From Polymorphobacter megasporae (lineage in GTDB: Bacteria; Pseudomonadota; Alphaproteobacteria; Sphingomonadales; Sphingomonadaceae): DNA of 64,000 bases. The translations under genes and the position numbers were made by a program. Positions 1 to 8,398 of this stretch are shown here, in pieces (positions within the stretch are counted from its first letter, which is position 1; each line of letters starts with the position of its first letter). The DNA is taken from the NCBI RefSeq assembly GCF_018982885.2, contig NZ_CP081848.1, positions 744,001 through 808,000 on the forward strand, written 5' to 3'. Below the pieces are notes generated by a model. It searched no databases, had not been told where the DNA came from, and was given only the letters and a program-made list of their open reading frames with translations.

Positions 1-460
1 CGATCGCACGCCCGCGCGCCTCGCCGCTGAACGACGAGCCGAGGATTGCAAGGCTGTTCGGCATCAGCATCGCCGCGCCGATCCCCTGCAAGCCGCGTCC
101 GGCGAGGAGCCACGGCAGCGACGGCGCGGCGGCGCAGAGCATCGAGGCGAGTGCGAAAAGCGCGATCCCCGCCACGAGCAACCGCCGCCGCCCGTACCGA
201 TCCCCCGCCGCGCCGCCGAGCAGGAGCAGCGCGCTCAGCGGCAGGAGGTAGGCGTTGACCACCCATTGCAGGTCGGGGGCCGCGCCCGCGAGGTCGCGCC
301 CGATCGAGGGCAACGCGACGTTGACCACCGACCCGTCGACGAAGGCGAGGCTCGACGCGAGGATCGTCGCGGTGAGGACCAGCCCGGCATGCGGAGTAGA
401 CCCCTCGGGTTGCGCGGTGGCGCAGTTGGCGTCGCACGCGGTCGGCTGGGTCGAAGTCAT
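1..460 (-). CDS. MFS transporter, DHA2 (EmrB/QacA) type, N-terminal part
   Basis: The gene starts at ATG 458-460 and runs off the left edge, leaving 153 codons. The product begins with about 30 hydrophilic residues, then a first membrane helix ending in the motif FVDGSVVNVALPSIGRDL, typical of helix 1 of DHA2 drug:H+ antiporters. WVVNAYLLPLSALLLLGG follows as helix 2. The loop 2-3 signature GDRYGRRRLL is a clear MFS motif A (G-D-R-x-G-R-R). The usual role is proton-driven export of toxic compounds across the inner membrane as a 14-helix protein. The substrate cannot be told from this fragment. No regulator is visible on the window side. Confidence 0.85.
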   Translation of the reverse strand, partial: MTSTQPTACDANCATAQPEGSTPHAGLVLTATILASSLAFVDGSVVNVALPSIGRDLAGAAPDLQWVVNAYLLPLSALLLLGGAAGDRYGRRRLLVAGIALFALASMLCAAAPSLPWLLAGRGLQGIGAAMLMPNSLAILGSSFSGEARGRAI

Positions 461-850
461 TCGACAGCGCTACGGGCGAGTCGCGGTAACCGACTTGGCA
501 CTAGAGGCAATTTGGAAGTTGACGAAGTTAACGGACCGCTCGCCTGAAACCTCGACCCTTCGAACCATTGCGGGACAATCCGGCCGCGGTTCGAGAGAGA
601 GTGTAATGTCATCGGCGGCAACCTAGGCGCTCCTCGCAGTGTAGGACAGCGCGTTCGTCGGCCCGGCCGGGACGGGAATACAGCCCCCACTCCCCGTCAC
701 CCCGGCGAAGGCCGGGGCCCATCCCTCCGCGCAACGCGAAATTCGGTGCTTGCACGACGATGGGCCTCGGCCTTCGCCGGGGTGACGATGGAGGTCTGGC
801 GGAGCAATCGAGGTCCGGTCAGCCACGTCATGCCGACCAGACCCCGCGCC
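461..850. other. Intergenic region without a gene
   Basis: This 390-base gap separates the 5' end of the MFS gene from the 3' end of hslU; both lie on the minus strand. I see no protein-coding pattern: the short open frames here have no family resemblance and run through the repeat. The only structured element is the inverted pair at 695-787. The 461-600 part is somewhat AT-richer and should carry the MFS promoter on the minus strand, but I could not pick a convincing -35/-10 pair. Confidence 0.5.
695..787. repeat. REP-like inverted repeat pair
   Basis: Two 28-base arms, 695-722 and 760-787, are inverted copies with one mismatch, separated by 37 bases. Each arm also has an internal hairpin, CCCCGGC-GAAG-GCCGGGG or its close variant. 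A palindromic core within each half and an inverted partner is the layout of bacterial REP/BIME elements; very similar cores are common between genes in sphingomonads. It lies just downstream of hslU, where it could stop transcription or protect the mRNA 3' end. No RAYT transposase gene is in the window. Confidence 0.7.
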
Positions 851-2200
851 CTACAGGATGAACTTCGACAGGTCCGTATCCCGCGCGATGTCGCCCAGCT
901 CGCGCTCGACATACGCCGCGTCGATCGTCACCGTCTCGCCGCCGCGCTCGCTCGCGTCGAAGCTGATGCCCTCGAGCAACTTCTCGCAGATCGTCTGGAG
1001 CCGCCGTGCGCCGATGTTCTCGACGGCGTCGTTGACCTGTGCCGCGGTCGCCGCGATCGCTTCGATCCCGTCGGCGGTGAAGTCGAGCGTGACCCCCTCG
1101 GTCGCGAGCAGCGCGGTATATTGCCGGATCAGCGACGCCTCGGTCTCGGTCAGGATGCGGACGAAATCATCCTTGGTCAGACCCTTCAGCTCGACGCGGA
1201 TCGGCAGCCGCCCCTGCAGCTCGGGGAGCAGGTCGGACGGGCTCGAGACGTGGAACGCGCCACTGGCGATGAACAGCATATGGTCGGTCTTGACCGGGCC
1301 GTACTTGGTCGCAACCGTCGTGCCCTCGATCAGCGGCAGCAGGTCGCGCTGGACGCCTTCGCGGCTGACCGAGCCGCCACGGACGTCGCTGACCGCGATC
1401 TTGTCGATCTCGTCGAGGAAGACGATCCCGTTCTGCTCGGCCGACTTGACCGCCTCGCGGTTGATGTCGTCGCTGTCGAGGCGCTTGTCGCTCTCCTCGG
1501 CAAGCAAGACGTCCCACGCGGCTTCGACCGACATCTTCCGGCGCTTGGTCTTGCCCGACATCTTGCCGAACATCTCGCCGAGATTGATCATGCCGACCTG
1601 CCCAGGCTGCATGCCGGGCATCTCGAACGGCATGCCGCCCGAATCCTCGACCTCGATCTCGATCTCGCGGCCCTTGAGGTCGCCGTTGTAGAAGCGCTGC
1701 TTGAACGCCTGCCGGGTCGCCTCGCTCGCGTCCTTGCCGACGAGGACATCGAGCAGCCGCGATTCAGCAGCCGCCTCGGCCTTGTCGCGGACGCTGGCGC
1801 GCTTGCTCTCGCGGATCAGCCGGATCGATTCCTCGACGAGGTCGCGGACGATCGAGTCGACGTCGCGTCCGACGTAGCCGACCTCGGTGAACTTGGTCGC
1901 TTCAATCTTGAGGAAGGGCGCCTCGGCGAGCTTCGCCAGCCGGCGGCTGATCTCGGTCTTGCCGCACCCGGTCGGACCGATCATCAGGATGTTCTTCGGG
2001 CTAACCTCGTCGCGCAGGTCGTCGCCGAGGCGCTGCCGCCGCCAGCGGTTACGCAACGCGACCGCGACCGCGCGCTTCGCGTCGCCCTGGCCGACGATGT
2101 AGCGATCGAGCGCGGCAACCACCGCCGACGGGGTGAGGGTGTCGAACGCCGTCGGCGCTTCGTCGGGGCCGGGCACGGAGATTGGGGACATCACATTCAT
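851..2200 (-). CDS. hslU: ATP-dependent protease ATPase subunit HslU (ClpY)
   Basis: HslU is the AAA+ unfoldase that feeds substrates into the HslV peptidase chamber in the cytoplasm. The 449-residue product is of normal length. It shows Walker A GPTGCGKT at residues 75-82, the pore loop GYVGRD at about 108-113, the variable I-domain at about 130-240, Walker B VFLDEID at 260-266, and the C-terminal tail ending in SKFIL that docks on HslV. The start ATG at 2200 overlaps the hslV stop in an ATGA tetranucleotide, so the two are translationally coupled. A second in-frame ATG three codons on (2191) is an equally possible start. Confidence 0.97.
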   Translation of the reverse strand: MNVMSPISVPGPDEAPTAFDTLTPSAVVAALDRYIVGQGDAKRAVAVALRNRWRRQRLGDDLRDEVSPKNILMIGPTGCGKTEISRRLAKLAEAPFLKIEATKFTEVGYVGRDVDSIVRDLVEESIRLIRESKRASVRDKAEAAAESRLLDVLVGKDASEATRQAFKQRFYNGDLKGREIEIEVEDSGGMPFEMPGMQPGQVGMINLGEMFGKMSGKTKRRKMSVEAAWDVLLAEESDKRLDSDDINREAVKSAEQNGIVFLDEIDKIAVSDVRGGSVSREGVQRDLLPLIEGTTVATKYGPVKTDHMLFIASGAFHVSSPSDLLPELQGRLPIRVELKGLTKDDFVRILTETEASLIRQYTALLATEGVTLDFTADGIEAIAATAAQVNDAVENIGARRLQTICEKLLEGISFDASERGGETVTIDAAYVERELGDIARDTDLSKFIL

Positions 2201-2742
2201 CCGATTGATTCCAAAGTGACATTGTCGTTGGTGTAGACGCAGACCTCGGCGGCGATCTTCATCGCCTTGCGGGCTATCGCCTCCGCATCGAGCTCGGTGT
2301 CGGCGAGCGCCCGCGCGGCGGCGAGCGCGTAATTGCCCCCCGATCCAATCGCCGCGACACCGAATTCGGGTTCGAGGACATCGCCCGTCCCGGTCAGGAT
2401 CAGCGTCACGTCCTTGTCGGCGACGATCATCATCGCCTCGAGCCGCCGCAGGTAGCGATCGGTCCGCCAGTCCTTGGCGAGCTCGACCGCGGCGCGGGTC
2501 AGCTGCCCGGGGAAGCGGTCGAGTTTCGCCTCGAGGCGTTCGAACAAAGTGAAGGCGTCGGCGGTCGCGCCGGCGAACCCGCCGATGACGGCGCCGTCCT
2601 TGCCGAGCCGCCGGACCTTCTTCGCGTTCGACTTCATCACCGTCTGCCCGGCGGTGACCTGGCCGTCGCCGGCGATGACGACGCGGCCGTTCTTACGCAC
2701 CGACACGATCGTCGTGCCGTGCCAGTCGGGAAATTCTGCCAT
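2197..2742 (-). CDS. hslV: ATP-dependent protease peptidase subunit HslV (ClpQ)
   Basis: HslV is the proteasome-like threonine peptidase of the HslUV complex. I start it at ATG 2742 (181 residues) because the short propeptide MAEFPDWHG then precedes [10 protein letters not shown], with the catalytic N-terminal threonine at residue 10. An upstream TTG at 2787 only adds a non-conserved extension. Other family features are [13 protein letters not shown], the [11 protein letters not shown] region, and [14 protein letters not shown] near the C-terminus. No good Shine-Dalgarno sequence precedes the ATG. It is the first gene of hslVU and divergent from infC. Confidence 0.96.
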   Translation of the reverse strand: MAEFPDWHGTTIVSVRKNGRVVIAGDGQVTAGQTVMKSNAKKVRRLGKDGAVIGGFAGATADAFTLFERLEAKLDRFPGQLTRAAVELAKDWRTDRYLRRLEAMMIVADKDVTLILTGTGDVLEPEFGVAAIGSGGNYALAAARALADTELDAEAIARKAMKIAAEVCVYTNDNVTLESIG

Positions 2743-2813
2743 GTGAGGGGAGTTACTTTCAAACAAATGGGGTGTGGTTATCCCCAATGTAGGAAGGCCG
2801 GAGGCGGCGGAAA

Positions 2814-2835
2814 GGGCCGCGTTATTAAGCGGCCC
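2814..2835. other. GC-rich hairpin between hslV and infC
   Basis: GGGCCGC (2814-2820) and GCGGCCC (2829-2835) form a perfect 7-bp stem with an 8-base AT-rich loop. It sits between divergent hslV and infC, so it cannot end either gene. It may fold in the 5' leader of infC (about 70 bases upstream) or of hslV. No T-run follows on either strand. Its function is unknown. Confidence 0.4.
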
Positions 2836-2893
2836 CCCGCCTTTCGGAATCGCTCGAAAAGCGTTACATCAAGTAAACGCCAAGAATCACCTC

Positions 2894-2909
2894 AGGAGAC
2901 CACGCCATA
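2894..2909 (+). promoter_or_regulatory. Shine-Dalgarno and probable AUA start codon of infC
   Basis: AGGAG at 2894-2898 is the only good ribosome-binding site before infC. It is 8 bases from an in-frame ATA at 2907-2909 but 20 bases from the first ATG (2919). The frame is open back to a TAA at 2874, with no ATG, GTG or TTG between. A non-canonical AUN start is well known for infC, because IF-3 discriminates against such codons and so regulates itself. Spacing is what I see; the regulation is inferred. Confidence 0.55.
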
Positions 2910-3455
2910 CCACCCCCCATGACCCGCCGTCCGCAGAATGCCCCGGTGCCGATGAACGGCCCGCGCTACGATGAATTCATCACCGTTCCCAAGGTCCGCG
3001 TGATCGACCAGGACGGCGAAAATCTCGGTGTTCTCTACACCAAGGAAGCGATCGCCACCGCGCACGAAGTCGGCTTGAACCTCGTCGAGGTTTCGCCGGG
3101 TGCCGACCCGCCGGTGTGCAAGATCCTCGATGTCGGCAAGTTCAAGTACGAGGCGCAGAAGAAGGCCGCTGCTGCCCGCAAGAACCAGAAGACGCAGGAG
3201 ATCAAGGAGATCAAGATGCGTCCGAACATCGACGATCACGACTATGATACCAAGATGAAGGCGGTCCAGCGCTTCATCGAGGAAGGCGACAAGGTCAAGC
3301 TGACGCTGCGCTTCCGTGGCCGCGAGTTGAGCCACGGTGAACTCGGCCTGCGCCTGCTCGAGCGCGTCCGCGACGACGCGGTCGACTATGCCAAGGTCGA
3401 GCAGTTGCCGAAGATGGAAGGCCGGCAGATGCTGATGGTCATCGCCCCGCGGTGA
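2907..3455 (+). CDS. infC: Translation initiation factor IF-3
   Basis: IF-3 binds the 30S subunit, prevents 50S joining and proofreads start codons. The protein carries the N-terminal domain ([20 protein letters not shown] and [20 protein letters not shown]), a lysine-rich linker helix ([17 protein letters not shown]), and the C-terminal domain ([17 protein letters not shown], then [13 protein letters not shown]). It has 178 residues from ATG 2919, or 182 from the ATA at 2907 that is better spaced from AGGAG; I used 2907. The next gene begins inside its stop codon (GTGA), so they form one transcript. Confidence 0.93.
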   Translation: MPPPMTRRPQNAPVPMNGPRYDEFITVPKVRVIDQDGENLGVLYTKEAIATAHEVGLNLVEVSPGADPPVCKILDVGKFKYEAQKKAAAARKNQKTQEIKEIKMRPNIDDHDYDTKMKAVQRFIEEGDKVKLTLRFRGRELSHGELGLRLLERVRDDAVDYAKVEQLPKMEGRQMLMVIAPR

Positions 3456-4144
3456 AGCCGTTGCCGATCGTGCTCGGGCTGCTTGTCATTGCCGCCGCGA
3501 CGACGGCGGTGGTCAGCGGCCCGCTCGGCTCGCATTCGCCCGAGCCGAGCTTCCCGGCACTGTCACGCCCAGTCGCGCCGATCGTCTCGCCGCGCTGGTC
3601 GACCGAAGACGAGCGCGAGCACCTCGGCGAGGCCGAGAAGGTTATCGCGGTGCTTGGCGACCTGAAGGGCATGACCGTTGCCGACGTCGGCGCGGGCGAG
3701 GGCTATTACGAACCGCATCTGTCGCGCGCGGTGGGCCCATCGGGGCGTGTCATCGCCGAGGACATCGACGACGCGACCGTGGCCAAGCTCGCGCGTCGGG
3801 TCAAGCCGCTCCATAATGTCACGACGACGATGGGCCGCGCCGACAATGTCGGGCTCGCACGGAGCAGCACCGACGTCGTCCTGATGGTCCATATGTACCA
3901 CGAGATCACCCAGCCGTTCGCGTTGCTGTGGCGGGTCCGCGCGAGTCTCAAGCCCGGCGGGCGCGTCGCGATCGTCGATGCCGACCGGACGACGGGCGAT
4001 CATGGTACGCCGCCCGCGCTGCTCGAATGCGAACTCGGCGCAATGGGTTTTGCCCGCGAATCGACCCACGCGATCGAGGATGGGATCTACCTCGCGGTCT
4101 TCGTCCCGCGCGCCGCGCCGAAGACGATCGTCCCCTGCCGCTAG
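3452..4144 (+). CDS. Class I SAM-dependent methyltransferase, exported or membrane-anchored
   Basis: The start is GTG 3452, overlapping the infC stop by four bases. Residues 1-25 form a hydrophobic N-terminal segment ([17 protein letters not shown]) that looks like a signal peptide or anchor. The catalytic domain has the SAM-binding motif [16 protein letters not shown], an acidic residue after strand 2 (IAEDIDD), and a motif IV-like segment [11 protein letters not shown], followed by [13 protein letters not shown]. This fits periplasmic-type class I methyltransferases that are common in sphingomonads and Caulobacter. The substrate is unknown. Coupling to infC probably reflects operon packing, not shared function. 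Confidence 0.8.
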   Translation: MKPLPIVLGLLVIAAATTAVVSGPLGSHSPEPSFPALSRPVAPIVSPRWSTEDEREHLGEAEKVIAVLGDLKGMTVADVGAGEGYYEPHLSRAVGPSGRVIAEDIDDATVAKLARRVKPLHNVTTTMGRADNVGLARSSTDVVLMVHMYHEITQPFALLWRVRASLKPGGRVAIVDADRTTGDHGTPPALLECELGAMGFARESTHAIEDGIYLAVFVPRAAPKTIVPCR

Positions 4145-4199
4145 CGCAACGGGCTGGGACCGTCCCGGCTTGGCCAGGCGCTCTGGCGGAGTCCTAGCT

Positions 4200-6314
4200 T
4201 CAGGTCGAGATCAGCGCATCGAGGACGAGCGCGCCGTAGGGGTAGGCGACAACCGGGTTGAGATCGACCTCGGTGATGCCCGGGGTTGCGCCGACGACAC
4301 GGCCGAGCGCTTCGATGATCGCGGCGACCGCGTCGATGTCGCAGGCCGGCGCGCCGCGAAAACCGTCGAGGAGCGGCGCGAGGCGTAGCGTGCGGATCGC
4401 GGCGACGATCTCGGCGCGCGACAATCCCGGCGGCAGCAGCACGACGTCGTGGAGCAGTTCGGCCGCGACGCCGCCGAAGCCGACCAGCAGCGTCGGTCCC
4501 CATGCAGGATCGCGACGCGCGCCGACGATCAGCTCGACACCCTTCGCCGCCATCGCCTCGACGAGGACGCCGTCGAGGTCGAGCCCGGGGCGCGACGCGG
4601 CGAGGTTGGCGTGGAGCCGCTCCCATCCCGCCGCGACCGCCGCCGCATCGGCGAGGCCGATGATGACGCCACCGGCATCGCTCTTGTGCGGCAACGCGGC
4701 GGCCTGCGCCTTGAGGACGACGGGATAGCCGAGCCGGTCGGCGGCCGCGACCGCCGCCGCAACCGTCTGGGTCAGCTCGAACCCGGGAACATCGATTCCG
4801 TAGGGGCTGAGCAGTTCCTTGGCGCGATATTCGGGGACGATCGATCCGGCGGGCGGCAGGCCGGCAAGGCCTTCGCCACCGCCAACGGCTTGCACGACCG
4901 TCGCCGCGCAGCCGCCGATCCGCGCGAGCGCTCGGACCGCGCGCTCGGGCGTCGGCAAATACACGACCCCGAGCCCACGCAGCCGCGCGATATCGGATGG
5001 CGCGACCTCCCCGCCTTCGTCGACGCCCGCGACGATGACGGGCTTTGTCATGCCGCCAGCATCGAGCGCTTCGGCGACCGCAGCGAACTTGATCCCCGAC
5101 GTCCCGGGTTCGGTCTGGATCAAGGTCACGAGGACGGTGTCGATGCGGTCGTCGCCGAGCAGCGCGGCGATCGTGCGCCCGTACAGGCCGGGGTCGATCA
5201 AACCCTGCGCGGTGATGTCGGTTGGGTTCGAGACGGGTACGAACGCGGGCAGTGCCGCGCGCAATGCGGGGCTGTCGGCGTCGCCGAGCGGCGGCAGGTC
5301 GAGCGCGACCGCTTCGGACAGGTCGAGCAGCATCGCCTTCAACGCCCCCGATTCAGCGACGATCCCGACACCGCCGCGCGGCAGATTGGCAAAGCGCACT
5401 GCGATCTCGGTGACGTCGCCAAGCTCCTCGAGCGACGCGACGACGATCACCCCCGCCGCCTCGGCATGGACCTTCATCACCGCATAGCTGCCCGCCATCG
5501 CCCCGGTATGGGTGGCGGCACTCGCCGCGCCCGCGTCGCTGCTGCCGGGGTGGAGGAGGACGATCGTCTTGCCCGCTGCCCTCGCGGCGCGGGCGGCGGC
5601 GAGGAAGGCAGCGGGGCGGCGAAAATGCTCGACGACCATCGCGATCACCGCCGTCTCGGGCGATGCAACGAGGTGTGCGAGATAATCCTCGACGCCACTG
5701 GCGGCCTCGTTGCCGGTCGAGATGTATGCGGACAGCGGCACGTCACGCGCGATGAACGTCGTCGCGAGGACCGCCGCCATCGCGCCCGACTGCGACACGA
5801 TCCCGACCCGGCGCGGACCCACTGCGCGCGCCTCGGGCATGGTGATGAAGGTCAACGAGACGCGGGCGACGAAGTTGACGAGGCCGAGGCAATTCGGTCC
5901 CTCGACGACCATGCCCGCGTCACGCGCGATGCGGCCGATTTCCTCCTGGTCGGCGAGCCCCTGCGGTCCGTCCTCGGCAAAGCCCGCCGAGAACACGACC
6001 GCCGCACCGACGCTGCGGGCGGCGAGCCCGCGGATGACGTCGAGTACGCCGGCGCGCGGGATCGCGAGGACGGCGGCGTCGATCCCCGGTGGCAGGTCGT
6101 CGACGCTGGCAACGCAAGGCCGCCCACCGATCTCGCTGCGCTTCGGATTGACGAGGTGGATCGGCCCGGCAAAGCCCTGCCGCTCGAGATTGGCGAGGAC
6201 CAACGCCCCGAGCGATCCCGGCTTGTCGGACGCGCCGACGATGACCACCGACCGCGGTCGAAGGAGCCGGTCGAGCGCGAGCGGAGCCTGCATGTCGTCG
6301 TGCTGCTGATCCAC
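4200..6314 (-). CDS. Acetate/acyl-CoA ligase (ADP-forming), fused alpha-beta
   Basis: This enzyme family interconverts an acyl-CoA plus ADP and phosphate with a free acid plus ATP and CoA. The 704-residue protein has all modules fused: a CoA-binding Rossmann domain (SVVIVGASDKPGSLG, residues 22-36), succinyl-CoA-ligase-like domains with the probable phospho-histidine His269 in THTGAMAG, and a C-terminal ATP-grasp domain from about residue 485 (LGYPVVLKAQ, HKSDAGGVIIGL, LDGVLVEAMA). GTG 6314 is chosen because GGGGAG lies 6 bases upstream; an ATG seven codons on lacks this. The acyl substrate cannot be deduced. It appears monocistronic. Confidence 0.9.
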   Translation of the reverse strand: MDQQHDDMQAPLALDRLLRPRSVVIVGASDKPGSLGALVLANLERQGFAGPIHLVNPKRSEIGGRPCVASVDDLPPGIDAAVLAIPRAGVLDVIRGLAARSVGAAVVFSAGFAEDGPQGLADQEEIGRIARDAGMVVEGPNCLGLVNFVARVSLTFITMPEARAVGPRRVGIVSQSGAMAAVLATTFIARDVPLSAYISTGNEAASGVEDYLAHLVASPETAVIAMVVEHFRRPAAFLAAARAARAAGKTIVLLHPGSSDAGAASAATHTGAMAGSYAVMKVHAEAAGVIVVASLEELGDVTEIAVRFANLPRGGVGIVAESGALKAMLLDLSEAVALDLPPLGDADSPALRAALPAFVPVSNPTDITAQGLIDPGLYGRTIAALLGDDRIDTVLVTLIQTEPGTSGIKFAAVAEALDAGGMTKPVIVAGVDEGGEVAPSDIARLRGLGVVYLPTPERAVRALARIGGCAATVVQAVGGGEGLAGLPPAGSIVPEYRAKELLSPYGIDVPGFELTQTVAAAVAAADRLGYPVVLKAQAAALPHKSDAGGVIIGLADAAAVAAGWERLHANLAASRPGLDLDGVLVEAMAAKGVELIVGARRDPAWGPTLLVGFGGVAAELLHDVVLLPPGLSRAEIVAAIRTLRLAPLLDGFRGAPACDIDAVAAIIEALGRVVGATPGITEVDLNPVVAYPYGALVLDALIST

Positions 6315-6339
6315 CGGCGCTCCCCATCACTCTATTTGT

Positions 6340-6351
6340 TTATGCACATAA
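6340..6351. promoter_or_regulatory. Short dyad upstream of the acyl-CoA ligase gene
   Basis: TTATG-CA-CATAA is a 12-base dyad with perfect 5-base arms, about 26 bases upstream of the GTG start at 6314, in a locally AT-rich stretch that is otherwise rare here. Position and symmetry suit an operator or promoter, but no cognate regulator is adjacent. The rest of 6315-6593 shows no gene. Confidence 0.25.
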
Positions 6352-6593
6352 CATAAACTAGTCGTCGCTGCGCAAGCCCTGTGTCGCACAACCACCCGAG
6401 TCTCACGGCTCGACGGCGGCGGAGCGGCCGGCGCTGCACGATTTTCGGCAGGGGGACGATATCTTCCGCCCGGGATGAGGCAGCGGGGAGCACTGGCATC
6501 GCGGACCAAGAGCAGGTGCGCAGATCGCCGGCCGGGTCACCCGGAGTCGGCGGAGGGGAGCGCGTGTTGCCCACCTCCGCCACCGCGTACCGA

Positions 6594-6998
6594 TTACGCC
6601 TTTTCGAGCATCGCGGTGATGTCGGTGATCGACGCCCCGGTCATTTCCTTGGCGACTTCGCCCGCGATCTTGCCCTCGGTGACCTTGTGCCAATGCTTGC
6701 GGAGTTCACCGAGCGTCTTCGGCGGCGCGACGACGACGAGCGCGTCGATCTCGCCTTCGAGCGCCATCTTGTTGAGCAGGCTGGCAACCGCCCCGGCGTG
6801 GCCGTCCTCGACCAGCTGGGCATCGTCGGGGTTTGCCGAACTGCTGTGATGACGTCCGCCCGAAGCGATATTGTCCTCGCCGACGCCGGGCGTCCCGATC
6901 GCGGTCAGCTTCGGCGCGCTATCGCTGCCGCCGTTACGGAACAGCGTCAGTTTTTCCCCGTCGGCGACAGCGACGATCGTACCATGAGCGAGAAGCAT
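6594..6998 (-). CDS. Host attachment family protein (PF10116-like)
   Basis: The 134-residue product begins MLLAHGTIVAVADGEKLTLFRNGG and ends with EIDALVVVAPPKTLGELRKH and SITDITAMLEKA, the conserved pattern of the family annotated as required for attachment to host cells. The GGRHHSSSANPDD segment in the middle is also typical. Start ATG 6998 is supported by AAAGGA 6 bases upstream; the open frame extends 12 codons further but without a ribosome-binding site. The fold resembles release-factor/actin-like nucleotide-binding domains, and the biochemical function is not known. It is alone between the ligase and the epimerase. Confidence 0.85.
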   Translation of the reverse strand: MLLAHGTIVAVADGEKLTLFRNGGSDSAPKLTAIGTPGVGEDNIASGGRHHSSSANPDDAQLVEDGHAGAVASLLNKMALEGEIDALVVVAPPKTLGELRKHWHKVTEGKIAGEVAKEMTGASITDITAMLEKA

Positions 6999-7068
6999 TA
7001 TGTTTCCTTTGAAAGCTACAACCGATTGAACCATCGGCGACCGCGATTGGGGCCGAATCCGTTCGGAC

Positions 7069-8064
7069 TTACCCCCAAAGGCTCGGCTCGGGCGGCCAGA
7101 CGTCGGAGGCGTCGAAGCGCATCCCGGAAGCGCGATCCTCGATCAGGAGCGGGCCGTCGAGGTCGGCGTACATCCCCTGCATCGCCACGAAAAACGCCGG
7201 GGCGATGCCGAGCGAGGTCGACAACATGCACCCGGTCATCACACCGATGCCGCGCGCCTTGGCGGCGTGGACCAAAGCCAGTGCCTCGGTCAGCCCGCCC
7301 GCCTTGTCGAGCTTGATGTTGATGAAGCGGTAGCGGCCGACGACGGCGTCGAGGCTGGCGCGGTCGTGGACGCTTTCGTCGGCGCACAACGGCACCGGTG
7401 ACCGGACCTTGTCGAGCAGGTGATCGGACCCGGCGGGAACGGGTTGTTCGATCAATTCGACGCGGAGGTCGGCCATTTGATGCGCGATCGCTTCGATATC
7501 GAGCGTTTCCCACGCTTCGTTAGCGTCGACGATCAGGCGAGCATCGGGCGCACCGCGCCGCACAGCGGCGACACGCGCGAGATCCCCGGAGGCACCGTCC
7601 GCGCCCGACAGCTTGATCTTGAGCAATTCGCGGTGCCCGGCGGCGCGCGCAGCGGCCTCCATCGCGCCCGGCTCGCCGAGGCTGATCGTATAGGCGGTGA
7701 GCAGCGGCCGGGGTTTCGGCAGACCGATCGTTTGCCACACCAGCGCGCCGCTGGCCTTGGCCTCGATGTCCCATAACGCGGCGTCGACCGCGTTTCGTGC
7801 CGCGCCGGGCGGCATCGCGGTGAGCAGGTCGGCGCGGGTCGCCCCCGACGCGATCAGCGGTGCCGCGCCCGCGACCTGCGCGAGGACCGAGTCGGCGCTC
7901 TCGCCACGGTAGTAGATCGCGGTCCCCTCGCCGCGCCCGATGTGCTCGCCATCGTCGATCTCGGCGACGACGACATCGACGAAGGTCTTCGCCCCGCGCG
8001 CGATGACGAAGGCCCCGCGGACCGGATAGCGTTCGATGCGGGCAGAGAGGCTGCGATTGGACAT
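7069..8064 (-). CDS. Dipeptide epimerase (L-Ala-D/L-Glu type), enolase superfamily
   Basis: The enzyme racemises one residue of dipeptides, typically L-Ala-D-Glu from recycled murein. The 331-residue product shows the mandelate-racemase/enolase layout: an N-terminal capping domain, then a barrel with the catalytic lysine motif LLKIKL, metal ligands in IVDANEAW, VELIEQPVP and LCADES, the second catalytic lysine in INIKLDKAGG, and LDGPLLIED near the end. I start at ATG 8064; upstream codons are not family-like and overlap the divergent gene. Dipeptide specificity is inferred from the motif set. It may process peptides released by the exported peptidases encoded at 42-50 kb. Confidence 0.9.
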   Translation of the reverse strand: MSNRSLSARIERYPVRGAFVIARGAKTFVDVVVAEIDDGEHIGRGEGTAIYYRGESADSVLAQVAGAAPLIASGATRADLLTAMPPGAARNAVDAALWDIEAKASGALVWQTIGLPKPRPLLTAYTISLGEPGAMEAAARAAGHRELLKIKLSGADGASGDLARVAAVRRGAPDARLIVDANEAWETLDIEAIAHQMADLRVELIEQPVPAGSDHLLDKVRSPVPLCADESVHDRASLDAVVGRYRFINIKLDKAGGLTEALALVHAAKARGIGVMTGCMLSTSLGIAPAFFVAMQGMYADLDGPLLIEDRASGMRFDASDVWPPEPSLWG

Positions 8065-8092
8065 GGCCTCCCTTGCCGCTAAACCGGACGGC

Positions 8093-8395
8093 ATGGAAGA
8101 CGACAGCGAAGTCCAGCTCGATCCCGTCGCGACCGTCGCCCGGATCACCGCGCTCGAAATCCTTACCCGCCAGCTGATGGTCGTCCAGCTGCGCATCCTC
8201 GACGAGCTCGGCCAGATCGACCTGACCCCGGCGTATGTCCGCGAGCTGGCGACGATCTACACCGCCAAGGTCGACGAATCGAAGATCATCGAATCGTCAT
8301 CGTCCGAGGTGAATTACGAGTTCAAGCTCAACGTCATCCACAACCTCGAGCGCTTTTTCGACGAGATCGCCGACCATCTGACGGCGAACCCGTAA
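8093..8395 (+). CDS. Hypothetical protein, small and acidic
   Basis: A 100-residue soluble protein, mostly helical by appearance, with two amphipathic stretches (ATVARITALEILTRQLMVVQ and YEFKLNVIHNLERFFDEIAD). I do not recognise a family. The ATG at 8063 would overlap the divergent epimerase start, so ATG 8093 is preferred. Its stop is three bases from the convergent glycosyltransferase stop. Codon choice matches the neighbours, which supports a real gene. Confidence 0.65.
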   Translation: MEDDSEVQLDPVATVARITALEILTRQLMVVQLRILDELGQIDLTPAYVRELATIYTAKVDESKIIESSSSEVNYEFKLNVIHNLERFFDEIADHLTANP

Positions 8396-8398
8396 CCC

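Noticed and set aside
746-2236. A long open frame antisense to hslU.
   Set aside because: It is low in family signals, rich in Arg, Asp and Leu as expected for the complement of GC-rich coding DNA, and hslU is beyond doubt.
4449-6356. A 635-codon open frame antisense to the acyl-CoA ligase.
   Set aside because: Its composition (Arg, Asp, Gly runs) is the mirror of the real gene's third-position GC bias; no domain is visible.
7035-7513. Basic 165-codon minus-strand frame over the epimerase 3' end.
   Set aside because: Arg-rich shadow of the epimerase in another frame; no recognised domain.
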